NCBI GenBank assembly: GCA_045110675.1
Contig: JBGCGJ010000004.1
Coordinates: forward strand, 1 to 64,000
DNA length: 64,000 nucleotides
Origin: JBALVT01 sp045110675
GTDB lineage: Bacteria > Pseudomonadota > Gammaproteobacteria > Pseudomonadales > Halieaceae
Reading direction: 5' to 3'
Each line of letters begins with the position of its first letter. The first letter of the stretch is position 1. Of the stretch, positions 37,834-47,448 are shown one piece after another. A program made the translations under genes and the position numbers. The notes under the pieces were generated by a model, which saw only the letters and a program-made list of their open reading frames with translations, was not told the origin of the DNA and made no database searches.

Positions 37834-38922
37834 ATGGATTTGGATGGTCCAGGAAAACGCTCTTCCGCGCAGTCAAACAAGAGCGACGTTGCAAGAGAAA
37901 CCGTAATAGCTTCAAACACTTCCTCCACTCGCGCTAAGCCCAGAAAAGTAGCTAAGACTACCCAAAGCAAAAACCTCAAAAAAACCCTAAAAATTCAGAA
38001 AGTTACGCCGGAAGTTGATGCTGAGCAAGAAGCGGCTGATCTCGAAGAAGCGGAGTTCAGCAACGCGAAGTCTGCCCGCAAAGTGGAGAAATCTCTCGAC
38101 GCCACACAACTGTATTTGAACGAGATTGGCTTTTCTCCTTTGCTGTCTGCAGAGGAGGAGCGCTATTACTCTCGTCTTGCGTTGTCGGGTGACGAGTCTG
38201 GTCGAAAGCGGATGATTGAGAGCAATCTCCGACTCGTAGTGAAAATATCCCGCCGATACATCAATCGCGGTCTTACCCTTTTGGATCTAATTGAAGAGGG
38301 TAATCTCGGGCTGATTCGCGCCGTCGAGAAGTTTGATCCCGAACGGGGGTTTCGCTTTTCCACCTACGCAACCTGGTGGATTCGTCAGACCATCGAACGT
38401 GCGATCATGAATCAGACGCGCACTATTCGCTTGCCCATTCATGTCGTTAAAGAACTGAATGTCTACTTGCGCGCTGCAAGACAGCTTACCCAGCAGCTTG
38501 ATCATGAGCCCAGCGCCGAAGAAATTGCGGATATGTTGGATAAGCCGGCGGACGATGTTAAAAGGCTATTGAAGTTGAACGAGCGTGTGACGTCCGTCGA
38601 TACGCCGGTAGGTCCTGACTCTGATCGCTCCGTGGTGGATACCATCGCCGATACTCACGTGTCCGACCCATCCCAATTGCTGCAAGACAATGATATCAAA
38701 GACAGCATTGGCGATTGGTTGGAAGAGCTCTCAGATAAGCAATGCGAAGTGGTTTCCAGGCGATTCGGTTTGCGTGGCTACGAGAGCAGTACACTGGAAG
38801 AGGTTGGCCGCGAAATCGGTTTGACTCGCGAGAGAGTCAGACAAATTCAGGTTGAAGCCTTAAAACGTTTACGCGTCATTATGGAAACTCAAGGCCTGAG
38901 CGGAGAGTCACTGTTCGGCTAG
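37834..38922 (+). CDS. rpoS: RNA polymerase sigma factor RpoS
   Basis: The protein has 362 residues from ATG 37834, chosen because GAGGT lies 5 bp upstream; ATG 37822 is possible, and the frame is open to 37717. A Lys/Ser-rich N-terminal extension precedes sigma region 1.2 (DATQLYLNEIGFSPLL). Region 2 includes the -10 reading block (FRFSTYATWWIRQTIERA), region 3 follows, and region 4 has the helix-turn-helix (TLEEVGREIGLTRERVRQI). It is the stationary-phase and stress sigma factor. Position after nlpD supports RpoS over RpoD or RpoH. Confidence 0.95.
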   Translation: MDLDGPGKRSSAQSNKSDVARETVIASNTSSTRAKPRKVAKTTQSKNLKKTLKIQKVTPEVDAEQEAADLEEAEFSNAKSARKVEKSLDATQLYLNEIGFSPLLSAEEERYYSRLALSGDESGRKRMIESNLRLVVKISRRYINRGLTLLDLIEEGNLGLIRAVEKFDPERGFRFSTYATWWIRQTIERAIMNQTRTIRLPIHVVKELNVYLRAARQLTQQLDHEPSAEEIADMLDKPADDVKRLLKLNERVTSVDTPVGPDSDRSVVDTIADTHVSDPSQLLQDNDIKDSIGDWLEELSDKQCEVVSRRFGLRGYESSTLEEVGREIGLTRERVRQIQVEALKRLRVIMETQGLSGESLFG

Positions 38923-39069
38923 GCTGATGAGGCGCTCGATCTGAAGCGCCATTCGACATCTTGAACCAAGTCCCTCCACATTTCCCCTGTGCCTGTAATG
39001 CGGGCATTCGATGTAATATCCTCTGGTAATCATCTGGCCAATTTTGGCGAAGTTAATGGATACCTTTGA

Positions 39070-39522
39070 ATGAGTGAAGACATACGACAAGCGTTGAACT
39101 TGCCACCCTGCGATCAGGTCGGATTTGTAGTTGCTGACCGCGAATCCGCCATAGCCTTGTACAGCCCACTGTTCGGGCCTTTTACGACCATGGATCCGGG
39201 TTTGATGACCTACAACTATCGAGGCCGCGAAGAGGAAAGTGAGATAAAACTCGCCTTTGGCAAAAGTGGCGATGTAGAGATAGAGTTAATCGAATGGGTA
39301 TCGGGTTGGACGCCCCACAGGGAATTTCGCGAGGCCGGTCGCGAGGGAATGCACCACCTGCGTTTTATAGTGGAGACCCTGGAAGACAAAGTCGCCGTAG
39401 CGGAGACCTTGGGCTACGAAAATATTTGGAGCAAACGCTTTGGCAAAGGACTTGCCGTGTCCTATCTTGAGCGAGAAGGGGACCCCCTGGTCATTGAATT
39501 TTTTGAGAATCACGGGGCATGA
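39070..39522 (+). CDS. VOC family (glyoxalase-fold) protein
   Basis: The protein has 150 residues. It has the paired beta-alpha-beta-beta-beta units of the vicinal oxygen chelate fold: DQVGFVVADRESAIALYSPLFG at the start, EIELIEWVSG in the middle, then GMHHLRFIVETLEDKVA and DPLVIEFFE. His and Glu residues at the strand positions could bind a metal. Related proteins include methylmalonyl-CoA epimerase-like and lactoylglutathione lyase-like enzymes; the reaction here is not determinable. Its stop overlaps the next start (ATGA), so it is coupled to the dehydrogenase gene. Confidence 0.85.
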   Translation: MSEDIRQALNLPPCDQVGFVVADRESAIALYSPLFGPFTTMDPGLMTYNYRGREEESEIKLAFGKSGDVEIELIEWVSGWTPHREFREAGREGMHHLRFIVETLEDKVAVAETLGYENIWSKRFGKGLAVSYLEREGDPLVIEFFENHGA

Positions 39523-40541
39523 GTTTCAAGCAGGTAGTCTTAACTGAATTTGGTGGACCTGAGAAACTTGAAATTCATGAACTGTCCTTACTTCCCGAAC
39601 CGGGACCCGGTGAAATTCGGGTAAAGGTGCTAAGTGCCGGTACCGGTTTTACCGACACGATTATTCGTCAGGGCCAATATGTGGGCGTGAAGGAAAAGCC
39701 TCCCTTCGTACCCGGCTACGATTGGTTTGGCGTCGTGGATGCAGTCGGCGAGGGTGTCGATACGCTTCACGTGGGCCAATCTGTTGCCGACATGCCTGTG
39801 ATCGGTGGTTATACGCAGTATCTTTGTGTTGCCGCAGATCGAGTCGTTCCCGCTCCTGACGGGTTAGACCCGGCAGACGCCGTCGCAATGATTTTGTCTT
39901 ACACAACCGCTTACCAAATGTTGACGCGCTTAAAAACGCTTACGCCGGGCATGTCTTGCCTTGTGCACGCAGCGGGTGGGGCGGTGGGTACCGCCTTGCT
40001 GGAGCTGGGCAGACACATGGGATTAACCATGTATGGAACAGCCTCTAGAGAGAAGCATCAGGTTGTTGAGCGCTTTGGTGCTATTCCCATTGATTATCAC
40101 CAGCAAGATTTTGTGGAGTTTATCGAACGGGCCACTGACGGCGAAGGTGTTGATATGGTTTTCGACACCATTGGTGGCGCTTACTGGGCTCGCTCTTATC
40201 GCTGCGTAAAAAAAGGTGGGATGCTGGTCGGTTTCGGTGCGCTGCAGATGACAACGGGTGAGGAAAAGTTACCCATGCTGCTGTGGGGTTTCACGAAACT
40301 CCTCGGCTTGTGGAAGTTGATACCCGATGGGCGCGCTACGACCTTTTACAATATTCAGACCCGCAGAGAGAAATTGCCAAAGGAATTCATCGCCGATGTT
40401 CAGTGCTTGTTTACCTTGTTGTCGGAGGGCAGTTTGAAACCCGCGATCGCGGAGACGGCCAGGCTTGAGGATGTGGTCGATATTCATAGAAAGATTGATT
40501 CCGCACAAATTGCGGGTAAGGTTGTGCTGCTATGCCAATAA
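39519..40541 (+). CDS. Medium-chain NADPH:quinone-type oxidoreductase
   Basis: The protein has 340 residues and is a GroES-like MDR protein: VKVLSAGTGFTDTIIRQGQY, PPFVPGYDWFGVVDAVGEGVD, then a Rossmann domain with the AAGGAVGTALLELGR glycine-rich loop. The catalytic and structural zinc ligands of alcohol dehydrogenases are absent, as in quinone oxidoreductases and VAT-1-like reductases. It overlaps the VOC gene upstream (4 bp) and the lipoprotein gene downstream (10 bp), making a three-gene unit after rpoS. Confidence 0.9.
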   Translation: MSFKQVVLTEFGGPEKLEIHELSLLPEPGPGEIRVKVLSAGTGFTDTIIRQGQYVGVKEKPPFVPGYDWFGVVDAVGEGVDTLHVGQSVADMPVIGGYTQYLCVAADRVVPAPDGLDPADAVAMILSYTTAYQMLTRLKTLTPGMSCLVHAAGGAVGTALLELGRHMGLTMYGTASREKHQVVERFGAIPIDYHQQDFVEFIERATDGEGVDMVFDTIGGAYWARSYRCVKKGGMLVGFGALQMTTGEEKLPMLLWGFTKLLGLWKLIPDGRATTFYNIQTRREKLPKEFIADVQCLFTLLSEGSLKPAIAETARLEDVVDIHRKIDSAQIAGKVVLLCQ

Positions 40542-41107
40542 TATTAAGAACATTCATTGCTACTGTTGTGTTACTGATGAGTGCTTGCGCGAGTTCTACT
40601 TCGCTGTTTAACGGGAGAAATCTACAGGGTTGGCAGGTGACTGACAGCGCCAAGTGGTCAGTGCAAGAAGGAGAAATAGTGTCGTCAGGGTCGGGCGAGG
40701 GATATCTTTCCACCGATGAGTTATTTGGCGATTTTGAACTCAGCGCAGAGTTTTGGGTTGATGCCACCACCAATTCCGGCATTTACATTCGCTGTAAGAA
40801 TCGCGCGAATATTCATCCCGACACCTGTTACGAATTGAACATCTGGGACAATCATCCCAGGCCGGAAGCGAGAACAGGTGCAATTGTTTTTAAATTCATG
40901 CCGCCTCTGGCGCAGGTAGAAACGATTGGTCGCTGGAGTCTCTATGAAGTGGTCGCTAAAGGGGGTTCATTAGAAGTTAAGGTTAATGGAGTGACCACTG
41001 CAAAGCTGGATGATGCCGACTCCACTCCGGGGTTTATAGCGCTGCAGCACTTTGAGCAGGGAACGGTAAAGTTCCGGAATATTAATGTCAGGAGATTGTC
41101 GAACTAA
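40532..41107 (+). CDS. DUF1080-type secreted lipoprotein (LamG-like fold)
   Basis: The protein has 191 residues with a lipobox near residue 17 (LMSAC). The mature part is a single DUF1080 domain: LFNGRNLQGWQ at the start, FELSAEFWVDATTNSGIYIRC, CYELNIWDNHP and GFIALQHFEQGTVKFRNI. Related domains occur in 3-ketoglycoside hydrolases and other sugar-related secreted proteins; a specific activity is not shown. It is the last gene of a coupled unit with the VOC and MDR genes and ends overlapping, tail to tail, the leftward gene at 41104. Confidence 0.87.
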   Translation: MPIILRTFIATVVLLMSACASSTSLFNGRNLQGWQVTDSAKWSVQEGEIVSSGSGEGYLSTDELFGDFELSAEFWVDATTNSGIYIRCKNRANIHPDTCYELNIWDNHPRPEARTGAIVFKFMPPLAQVETIGRWSLYEVVAKGGSLEVKVNGVTTAKLDDADSTPGFIALQHFEQGTVKFRNINVRRLSN

Positions 41108-41826
41108 ATCGACAAATCGACGCCGAAGCTTTCTTCTCCCCGGATAAATTTAATAATTGCATACTGTCTGCCTTCGGCTGATCCGTGTAACAAGGCGTTG
41201 CTGATCATCTCAGCAGTGTCTACATCCCTGGCTTCGTTTAACAGCTTTTCAAATGTATGCACATAGTTTTCGGTATGGCGTTTTCTAATCTCAGTGCCAA
41301 AATACAAATCCTCGATGAAGGCCGAATCACTTCGATTTTGATAGGTCGTACCTGTCATTTTCCGAATGAAAAAAGCGTAGTCACCATTGCTCGCCTGGCT
41401 GCGACCCTCGGTAAATTCTTCGCTGCTCATTTCTGCGGTACCGGTGGGCCCGAACACGGAAAAATAATGAAAGGCTGCGATGTTCCCCAATTGATCTTGT
41501 ATTAGATTGAGCAGTTTAAAGTAGCTGTCTCGTCGTGAGTGCAGTTCCAGACGACGAGCGCTTTTTTCCTGAATATTAATCGCCTTGGTGTTGGCGGTAA
41601 TCTCTTTTTGCTGCATAAAGTGGCCGATCACCAGCCACAGAAATGCCAGCGGAGCGAATGCGCCCTCAAGGAAGCTCCCAATATCCGCAGTAGGCAGGTT
41701 GATAAAAGCATCCCATCCTACAATGCCAAGCAGGTAAATTAACCCAGCGCTTATCCAGGCTGTGGTCACCACCAGGCCAAAGGCGACGCGCCAATCGATA
41801 GTGAAAGTGTTTTTGGAGTCAGTCAT
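41104..41826 (-). CDS. Hypothetical membrane protein with two N-terminal helices
   Basis: The protein has 240 residues. Two membrane helices lie near residues 12-34 and 50-68 (FGLVVTTAWISAGLIYLLGI; FLEGAFAPLAFLWLVIGHFM). A long soluble helical region follows, starting with a coiled-coil-like segment (QQKEITANTKAINIQEKSARR). The FLEGAFAPLAFLWLVIG pattern occurs in many unnamed proteobacterial membrane proteins. The role is unknown. It is transcribed alone and is separated from fdxA by that gene's terminator. Confidence 0.75.
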   Translation of the reverse strand: MTDSKNTFTIDWRVAFGLVVTTAWISAGLIYLLGIVGWDAFINLPTADIGSFLEGAFAPLAFLWLVIGHFMQQKEITANTKAINIQEKSARRLELHSRRDSYFKLLNLIQDQLGNIAAFHYFSVFGPTGTAEMSSEEFTEGRSQASNGDYAFFIRKMTGTTYQNRSDSAFIEDLYFGTEIRKRHTENYVHTFEKLLNEARDVDTAEMISNALLHGSAEGRQYAIIKFIRGEESFGVDLSI

Positions 41827-41871
41827 ATTGGTATTCTATCGTATCTTTTGCGGCAACTGTTTATCGGGGCA

Positions 41872-41906
41872 ATAAAAAAGCCCCGGTGCAAGGAATACAT
41901 CGGGGC
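41872..41906 (-). terminator. Rho-independent terminator of fdxA
   Basis: On the minus strand a stem of 9 bp (GCCCCGATG / CACCGGGGC, one wobble pair) with a 9-nt loop is followed directly by TTTTTTATT. It lies about 45 bases after the fdxA stop and is oriented for leftward transcripts. It is the clearest intrinsic terminator in the window. Confidence 0.85.
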
Positions 41907-41950
41907 TGTTCTGTGCTTTTGCCAAGAGGTCTTGACGGATGGGCGCTAAT

Positions 41951-42274
41951 TTAGCGCTCTAACAAAGCCAGTTTGTTAGGTTTGTTTTCCCATTCTTCAG
42001 CGTCTGGAGGCGATTCTTTCATTTCCGTAATTACTGGCCAAACTTCTGCCAGTTCCGCATTTAACTCCAAAAATACCTGCTGGTCTTCGGGCAACTCATC
42101 TTCAGAATAGATGGCATCGACAGGGCACTCAGGTTCACACAAGGCGCAATCGATGCACTCGTCTGGGTGAATGACCAGAAAGTTGGGTCCTTCATAAAAG
42201 CAATCCACAGGGCATACTTCTACGCAATCTGTGTGCTTACATTTAATACACTGTTCACCTACAACAAACGTCAT
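41951..42274 (-). CDS. fdxA: Seven-iron ferredoxin FdxA
   Basis: The protein has 107 residues from ATG 42274, where TFVVGEQCIKCKHTDCVEVCP is the standard family start; the frame runs 18 codons further upstream. The [3Fe-4S]/[4Fe-4S] cysteine pattern is complete (CIKCKHTDCVEVCPVDCF and CIDCALCEPECPVDAI), and an acidic C-terminal tail follows. It is a low-potential electron carrier. It lies next to mutS and is read in the same direction, a conserved pairing in Pseudomonas-like genomes. AGAGG lies about 11 bp upstream. Confidence 0.95.
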   Translation of the reverse strand: MTFVVGEQCIKCKHTDCVEVCPVDCFYEGPNFLVIHPDECIDCALCEPECPVDAIYSEDELPEDQQVFLELNAELAEVWPVITEMKESPPDAEEWENKPNKLALLER

Positions 42275-42377
42275 TCTACAGCCGCCTCTTACTTCTGAGT
42301 TTTTTCGGTTCAAGCCAAGGAGGGTCAAACTACGGGGCGTTAGTTTAACCGCAGTCTTGCCAGAAATGAAGTGCTTT

Positions 42378-44948
42378 TCAATCCACCTGGTCTTTCAATT
42401 TATACATGAGATCCAAGGCCTGGCGGGGTGTTAGCTCGTCCACGTCCAGATCCTGCAATAAGTCCACTGCGGGGTGGGGTTCTCTCCCTGCGAATAGATC
42501 ATTTTGCGGCGTTAATTGCGCAGTTTGAACGGCTGTAGGCGTGGTGGTCGCAGATTCCTCGCGTTCTAGTTGGCTCAGTTTCTCCTGGGCCGCCCGAAGA
42601 ACACCATTGGGTACGCCGGCGAGTTTGGCAACTTGCAGGCCGAAACTGCGATTGGCCGGCCCCTCCTGAATATTGTGCAGAAATACAATGTGGTCCTGAT
42701 GTTCGGTGGCATCGAGGTGAACATTGGCCATGGATGGACATTGTTCCGGTAGAGCGGTCAATTCGAAATAGTGGGTGGCGAACAAGGTAAAGGCCTTGAC
42801 CGATTGGGCCAGCTCCACAGCGCTCGCCCAAGCCAGACTTAGTCCGTCAAACGTGCTTGTTCCCCTGCCTACTTCGTCCATTAGCACCAGCGAACGTGGC
42901 GTAGCATTGTGGAGAATATTTGCCGTCTCCGTCATCTCAACCATGAAGGTGGAGCGTCCACTGGCTAAGTCGTCGGAGGAGCCTATGCGGGTAAATATTC
43001 TATCCAGTGGTGCCATGGTGACACTGTTGGCTGGCACAAAACTGCCGATATGGGCGAGTAGCGCAATGACGGCGTTCTGGCGCATATAGGTAGATTTACC
43101 ACCCATGTTGGGGCCTGTTATCAGCAGCATGCGCCGTTTCGTGTTGAGTAAAGTGTCGTTGGCAATAAAGGGTTCGTCGAGCACTTGCTCTACAACCAGG
43201 TGGCGGCCCGCTACCACCTCAAACATCTGTTCCTCGCAAAATTTCGGCTGGCAAAAGTTCAAATTATCGGCGCGCTCGGCCAGGTTCGCCAACACATCGA
43301 TTTCCGATACTGCCGCCGCACTGTCCTGCAACTGTGCCAGTTGGGTGTTCAGTTGCTCGACCAGATCCTCATACAGACCTTTTTCTCGTGCCAGTGCTCG
43401 ACTCTTGCTCGACAAAGCCTTGTCTTCAAACTCTTTCAGCTCGGGCGTGATGAAGCGCTCGGCATTTTTCAGGGTCTGTCTACGTATGTATTCCGCCGGC
43501 GCGCGGTCGGACTGCGCCTTGCTGATTTCGATGTAATAGCCATGTACCCGGTTATAGCCCACCTTCAAGGTGCTGATCCCCGTGGACTCGCGCTCGCGTT
43601 GCTCGATTTCCAATAAAAAATCGCCCGCGTTGCTGCTGATTTTTCTCAGGTCGTCCAGCTCTTCATCATAGCCCGGTGCGATCACGCCACCATCGCGAAT
43701 AATCACAGGCGGGTTTTCAATAATGGCTCGGCCTAGAAGGTCGCATAAATTCGGGTATTCTCCGGCCTGCTCTCTCAATTCATCTAGCCGGCTCGATTGG
43801 GTTTGGCTCAGCTCAGAGCGCATTAGCGGCAGAGCGCCCAGGGAGCTGTGTAGGCGCGTTAGGTCTCTCGGCCGAGCGGACCGCAGTGCGACTCGGGTTA
43901 AGATGCGTTCCATATCGCCGATGGGCTTCAGAGTCGATCTCACCGTCTCGTAGGCATAATTGTGGCAGAGGACTTTGATTGCGCTTTGTCTGTCCTCCAG
44001 AACATTCACCTGGGTAAGAGGGCGATGTAACCAGCGTCTCAGCAACCGGCTACCCATGGCGGTAACCCCATTATCCATCACCGAAAATAAGGTGTTGGTA
44101 TCCCCGCCAGACAAGTTGACATCAATCTCGAGATTGCGACGGGTGGCGGCATCGAGTATCACGCTCTCAGCGCGATTCTCATGGGAGATTCCCCGTATGT
44201 GGGGCAGGTTATTCCGCTGAGTATCTTTAACATACTGTAACAATGCACCGGCGGCGCCTAGGGCGAGATCCAGATCATCGCAGCCGAAACCTTGGAGATC
44301 ATGACTTTGAAATTGGGCGTTCAGCGCACGTCGGGCACCTTCGACATCGAATTCCCAAGCGGGCTGGCATCGAGCCCCAATGCGCTCGGTTATCTCCGGG
44401 TTGCCAATAGACTCCTGATACAGTGTTTCGGCGGGTTGCAGGCGTTGCAATTCGCCACTCAAGGCTTCAGATCCTGAAACCTCAAGTACCCTGAATCGAC
44501 CGGTGCTCAAATCCAGATAGGCGATACCGTAATTTTCGCCGTGCTGTGAAACCGCCAGCAGTAAGTTATCGATGCGCTCATCCAGTAGCGCCTCATCGCT
44601 CAGGGTTCCCGGGGTCACTACGCGCATCACTTTGCGCTCTACCGGCCCTTTGCTGGTGGCGGGATCGCCCACCTGCTCACAAATGGCAACTGACACACCG
44701 GCCTTTACCAAGCGTGCCAGATAGCCTTCAGCCGCGTGGTAGGGGATGCCGCACATGGGAATCGAGTTGCCGCCGGTTTTGCCTCTGGCGGTCAGTGTGA
44801 TGTCCATCAGCTCGGCGGCTTTTTTGGCGTCGTCGAAGAATAACTCGTAAAAGTCACCCATGCGGTAGAACACCAGATCATTGGGGTGATCGGCTTTGAT
44901 GCGGAAATACTGCTGCATCATGGGTGTGTGCGTAACTTCTTGATTCAA
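42378..44948 (-). CDS. mutS: DNA mismatch repair ATPase MutS
   Basis: The protein has 856 residues, full length. The mismatch-recognition domain includes the FYRMGDFYELF Phe-x-Glu region near the N-terminus. The C-terminal ABC-type ATPase has Walker A TGPNMGGKSTYMRQ, the STFMVEMTE signature region, Walker B SLVLMDEVGRGTSTFDG and the FATHYFELT switch; a C-terminal segment with the beta-clamp-like QNDLFA is also present. It starts methyl-directed mismatch repair. It closes the rpoS-fdxA-mutS block. Confidence 0.97.
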   Translation of the reverse strand: MNQEVTHTPMMQQYFRIKADHPNDLVFYRMGDFYELFFDDAKKAAELMDITLTARGKTGGNSIPMCGIPYHAAEGYLARLVKAGVSVAICEQVGDPATSKGPVERKVMRVVTPGTLSDEALLDERIDNLLLAVSQHGENYGIAYLDLSTGRFRVLEVSGSEALSGELQRLQPAETLYQESIGNPEITERIGARCQPAWEFDVEGARRALNAQFQSHDLQGFGCDDLDLALGAAGALLQYVKDTQRNNLPHIRGISHENRAESVILDAATRRNLEIDVNLSGGDTNTLFSVMDNGVTAMGSRLLRRWLHRPLTQVNVLEDRQSAIKVLCHNYAYETVRSTLKPIGDMERILTRVALRSARPRDLTRLHSSLGALPLMRSELSQTQSSRLDELREQAGEYPNLCDLLGRAIIENPPVIIRDGGVIAPGYDEELDDLRKISSNAGDFLLEIEQRERESTGISTLKVGYNRVHGYYIEISKAQSDRAPAEYIRRQTLKNAERFITPELKEFEDKALSSKSRALAREKGLYEDLVEQLNTQLAQLQDSAAAVSEIDVLANLAERADNLNFCQPKFCEEQMFEVVAGRHLVVEQVLDEPFIANDTLLNTKRRMLLITGPNMGGKSTYMRQNAVIALLAHIGSFVPANSVTMAPLDRIFTRIGSSDDLASGRSTFMVEMTETANILHNATPRSLVLMDEVGRGTSTFDGLSLAWASAVELAQSVKAFTLFATHYFELTALPEQCPSMANVHLDATEHQDHIVFLHNIQEGPANRSFGLQVAKLAGVPNGVLRAAQEKLSQLEREESATTTPTAVQTAQLTPQNDLFAGREPHPAVDLLQDLDVDELTPRQALDLMYKLKDQVD

Positions 44949-45084
44949 AGGGAAATTAACATTGATTGTGTGTGGGTTGAGGTTCTTAGCGTGGCCGTAT
45001 GATAAGGGATTCAGGCACTAATAAACACTTGCTCAAGATGATTTTGTGGATGGAGTGAGATTGCCACTGGTCACTCTTCCACCG

Positions 45085-46923
45085 TCAAATCCAGAGCATT
45101 AATGGCAATAACCTTGCAGCAACTAATACCGCACACCATTGCAGAACGAAGGCCGCTGCCAATCCATGAAATAGGTTTACGCGTGATTTGTCCCAAGCCG
45201 CTTTCACCCGGATTATAGTCAGGCACATACCCACAGGTAGCAAGAACGTGACCGTCGCGAGCAAGAGGCTCGCAGGTGTAACATCGCCGAGGGCCATAAA
45301 TGACTGAACAAAAAAGAATGGAATAGGAACAAGTAAGAGCAACGTCGTCACAAATGCCGGGGCCACCGGTAGCCGAAACATGCAGGCGCGATAGCGAGCA
45401 GCTGAAACCACACCAGACAGGAAAAACCAGATTAGCCCGCACATCGCCAGGGTAATACTGGTCCAATGTGCGAATAGATAGGCATCCGATGTCATTTCAA
45501 ATGTACTAAAGCCATCACTGACTAGGTACTGGCCTTCATCGCCTATGAGAAAAACATGGGAATTCGTTGTTCGGTCATTGGCTGAAAAGAGTCGATCCCC
45601 TACCGGTCGCAATTGGCGAGTAGCTTGTTGCAACGAAGAAATCGTGAGATAGCTATTATCCGCAGAAATTTCGATCGCGCCAAATACCCTGTCAAGGTAA
45701 TCAAACGTCTGAAAACGATTTGGGCTAAGAATGTATCGTCCATGCCATTTTGCGATATCAGCGGCGGGTTCGGCCGTCGGCGGTGGTGATGCTTGGTCGA
45801 CCCCAATCGCGTCAATCAGTAGTTTATCAATACGTCCATAATTCGCCGTCTCGCTATCTGTATTAACACTATATGCGAAAGCTTTATTCTCATCTGGAAA
45901 TATACAAAGCATTGCTACGAAGCCGACGATATTGCCACCGTGACAGTAACCGATCACACCATGACGATCTCGACGCCCAAGCCCAAGGGCATACCCGGCA
46001 TCAAGACCAGCGTTTGCTGCCTCTGTACCGACAGGACGGCCTCGCGAGCGCATCAACGCTTGATCTATAAACGGTTCACCGTTAATCAATCCATCGCTTA
46101 ACAAGAATTGTGCGAACAAGGCCAGATCGGCAGTAGTCGTCGTAAATTGCCCTGCCGGCCTCAGGAATATTGGATATGCGGCGTATCGAGATCCGTCATC
46201 GACATGTCCCCACGCGAGCAACGGATCGGCGGTTTCTCCGCTTTGTGTCGTAAATTCAAACGTACTATTAGACATTGCGAGCGGAGCGAGAAGATGTTCA
46301 TCCAAGTAGGATTCATAATTGTCATTTACTACAGCTTCGACAATCATTCCAAGCAATGTGTAGCCCATGTTTGAGTAAGATAGACGAGTTCCAGGTCGAG
46401 ACCTAATGCGTAACTGTAAATCGGGGTCTGGGAAGGCTGCAATGAGCGGAACATTCGGCGTTGCCCGTTCGCTGAACATGTGCCATAGATGCGCATCATT
46501 CAGTCCGGAAGTATGGTCGAGAAGGTGCTGTACTGTGACATCTATATCCCCATTCCTCGGGTTATCGAAGGAGAGGTTCGGCAGATAGCGGGTTACAGGC
46601 GCATCGAGCTCAATTTGGCCCTGGGTCGCCAATCTGAGTATGCCAGTTGCCAGTAGGCTCTTTGTTACCGATCCGATATGAAACCGAGTATCACTTGTGA
46701 AATTCAGTTTCGATGGCTTGTCACGCAAACCGGCAGCCCCAAGGTTAACTTCGCCACTTTCGCCGATCAACATCCAGGCAACACCTGTGAGGCGCTCCTG
46801 GGTTAGGACTGTCTCTAGATCATGTTGTAGGTCGCGCTCAGCGCTGCTGCCATAGGAAGGCCGCAGAGATATGATCGTTACAACGACAATGACAACGAAA
46901 ATTATTCTTCGATTCAAAAGCAT
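45085..46923 (-). CDS. Beta-lactamase-related serine hydrolase with C-terminal membrane domain
   Basis: The protein has 612 residues. A signal peptide or anchor (about residues 5-22) is followed by a class C beta-lactamase/DD-peptidase-like domain. The nucleophile motif is SVTK, the second motif YSN (YSNMGYTLLGM) and the third motif region HGG (YCHGGNIVGFVAM). Four membrane helices occupy about residues 485-610. Such proteins act as esterases, peptidases or penicillin-binding-like enzymes at the cell surface; which applies here is open. It lies outside the conserved mutS block and may be an accessory gene. Confidence 0.85.
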   Translation of the reverse strand: MLLNRRIIFVVIVVVTIISLRPSYGSSAERDLQHDLETVLTQERLTGVAWMLIGESGEVNLGAAGLRDKPSKLNFTSDTRFHIGSVTKSLLATGILRLATQGQIELDAPVTRYLPNLSFDNPRNGDIDVTVQHLLDHTSGLNDAHLWHMFSERATPNVPLIAAFPDPDLQLRIRSRPGTRLSYSNMGYTLLGMIVEAVVNDNYESYLDEHLLAPLAMSNSTFEFTTQSGETADPLLAWGHVDDGSRYAAYPIFLRPAGQFTTTTADLALFAQFLLSDGLINGEPFIDQALMRSRGRPVGTEAANAGLDAGYALGLGRRDRHGVIGYCHGGNIVGFVAMLCIFPDENKAFAYSVNTDSETANYGRIDKLLIDAIGVDQASPPPTAEPAADIAKWHGRYILSPNRFQTFDYLDRVFGAIEISADNSYLTISSLQQATRQLRPVGDRLFSANDRTTNSHVFLIGDEGQYLVSDGFSTFEMTSDAYLFAHWTSITLAMCGLIWFFLSGVVSAARYRACMFRLPVAPAFVTTLLLLVPIPFFFVQSFMALGDVTPASLLLATVTFLLPVGMCLTIIRVKAAWDKSRVNLFHGLAAAFVLQWCAVLVAARLLPLMLWI

Positions 46924-47448
46924 AGCTCTAAATCCATACTGGCGTGGCAGGCACCCAAGTAATTGGAATGTCTGCTATGTTGGTTGCGGGTTCAACTGGT
47001 TGGTGCAAACCACGTGGCCAATCGATCTGTCGCTGTTTAACATTCTGGTTTTTTCTGTGGCGTTCGTGTCAGATATTACTCAATTCGGATTTTTACAACC
47101 AGCAGAAATGGCACGTGGTGCTTATTTTTACGACGTGATACAACTGCAAACGCTGTCGATCGTCTAGAAAGCTCGCTCGAAATTAATCTGTGGTCCGCCT
47201 TGTATTCGATCTTTATGGTTCCGACTGGGAGAAGCGTCAGGTGGAAAAACGCCTGGGTCGCAAGCTCTAAATTGATCTATCCGTATCGATTCTATAAGCA
47301 AAATATTTTAGGCGACTATCCATTGTTTAGATACGTGCGAACAAAATCCAACCTCTGAAGACAGTATTTTCAACACATCCATCTGCTATGCTATTTACGC
47401 CAGCGCAAAAAACAACTGACAACGAGTTGCAGTAGAGGAGTATTCTCA
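46924..47448. other. 525-bp stretch without a supported gene; possible decayed coding DNA
   Basis: Several short frames are open on both strands (the longest runs from 46871 to 47167), but none looks like a known protein or has a good ribosome-binding site. A 25-codon frame ending at a TAA at 47268-47270 reads FDLYGSDWEKRQVEKRLGRK, and a frame shifted by one base stays open from 47041 to 47358. Either may be the tail of a degraded gene. The last 50 bases contain GAGGAG for the cupin gene and presumably its promoter. Confidence 0.4.

Noticed and set aside
38947..38972. Short inverted repeat (GGCGCT ... AGCGCC) after rpoS as a terminator
   Set aside because: The stem has only 6 bp and no T-run follows, so it does not meet the standard for an intrinsic terminator.
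45071..45466. 131-codon leftward frame at the end of the serine hydrolase gene
   Set aside because: It is a shadow in another register of the region encoding the membrane helices, which are clearly coded in the main frame.
46871..47167. 98-codon rightward frame over the serine hydrolase start
   Set aside because: It overlaps the 5' end of the leftward gene, has no ribosome-binding site and no recognisable features.
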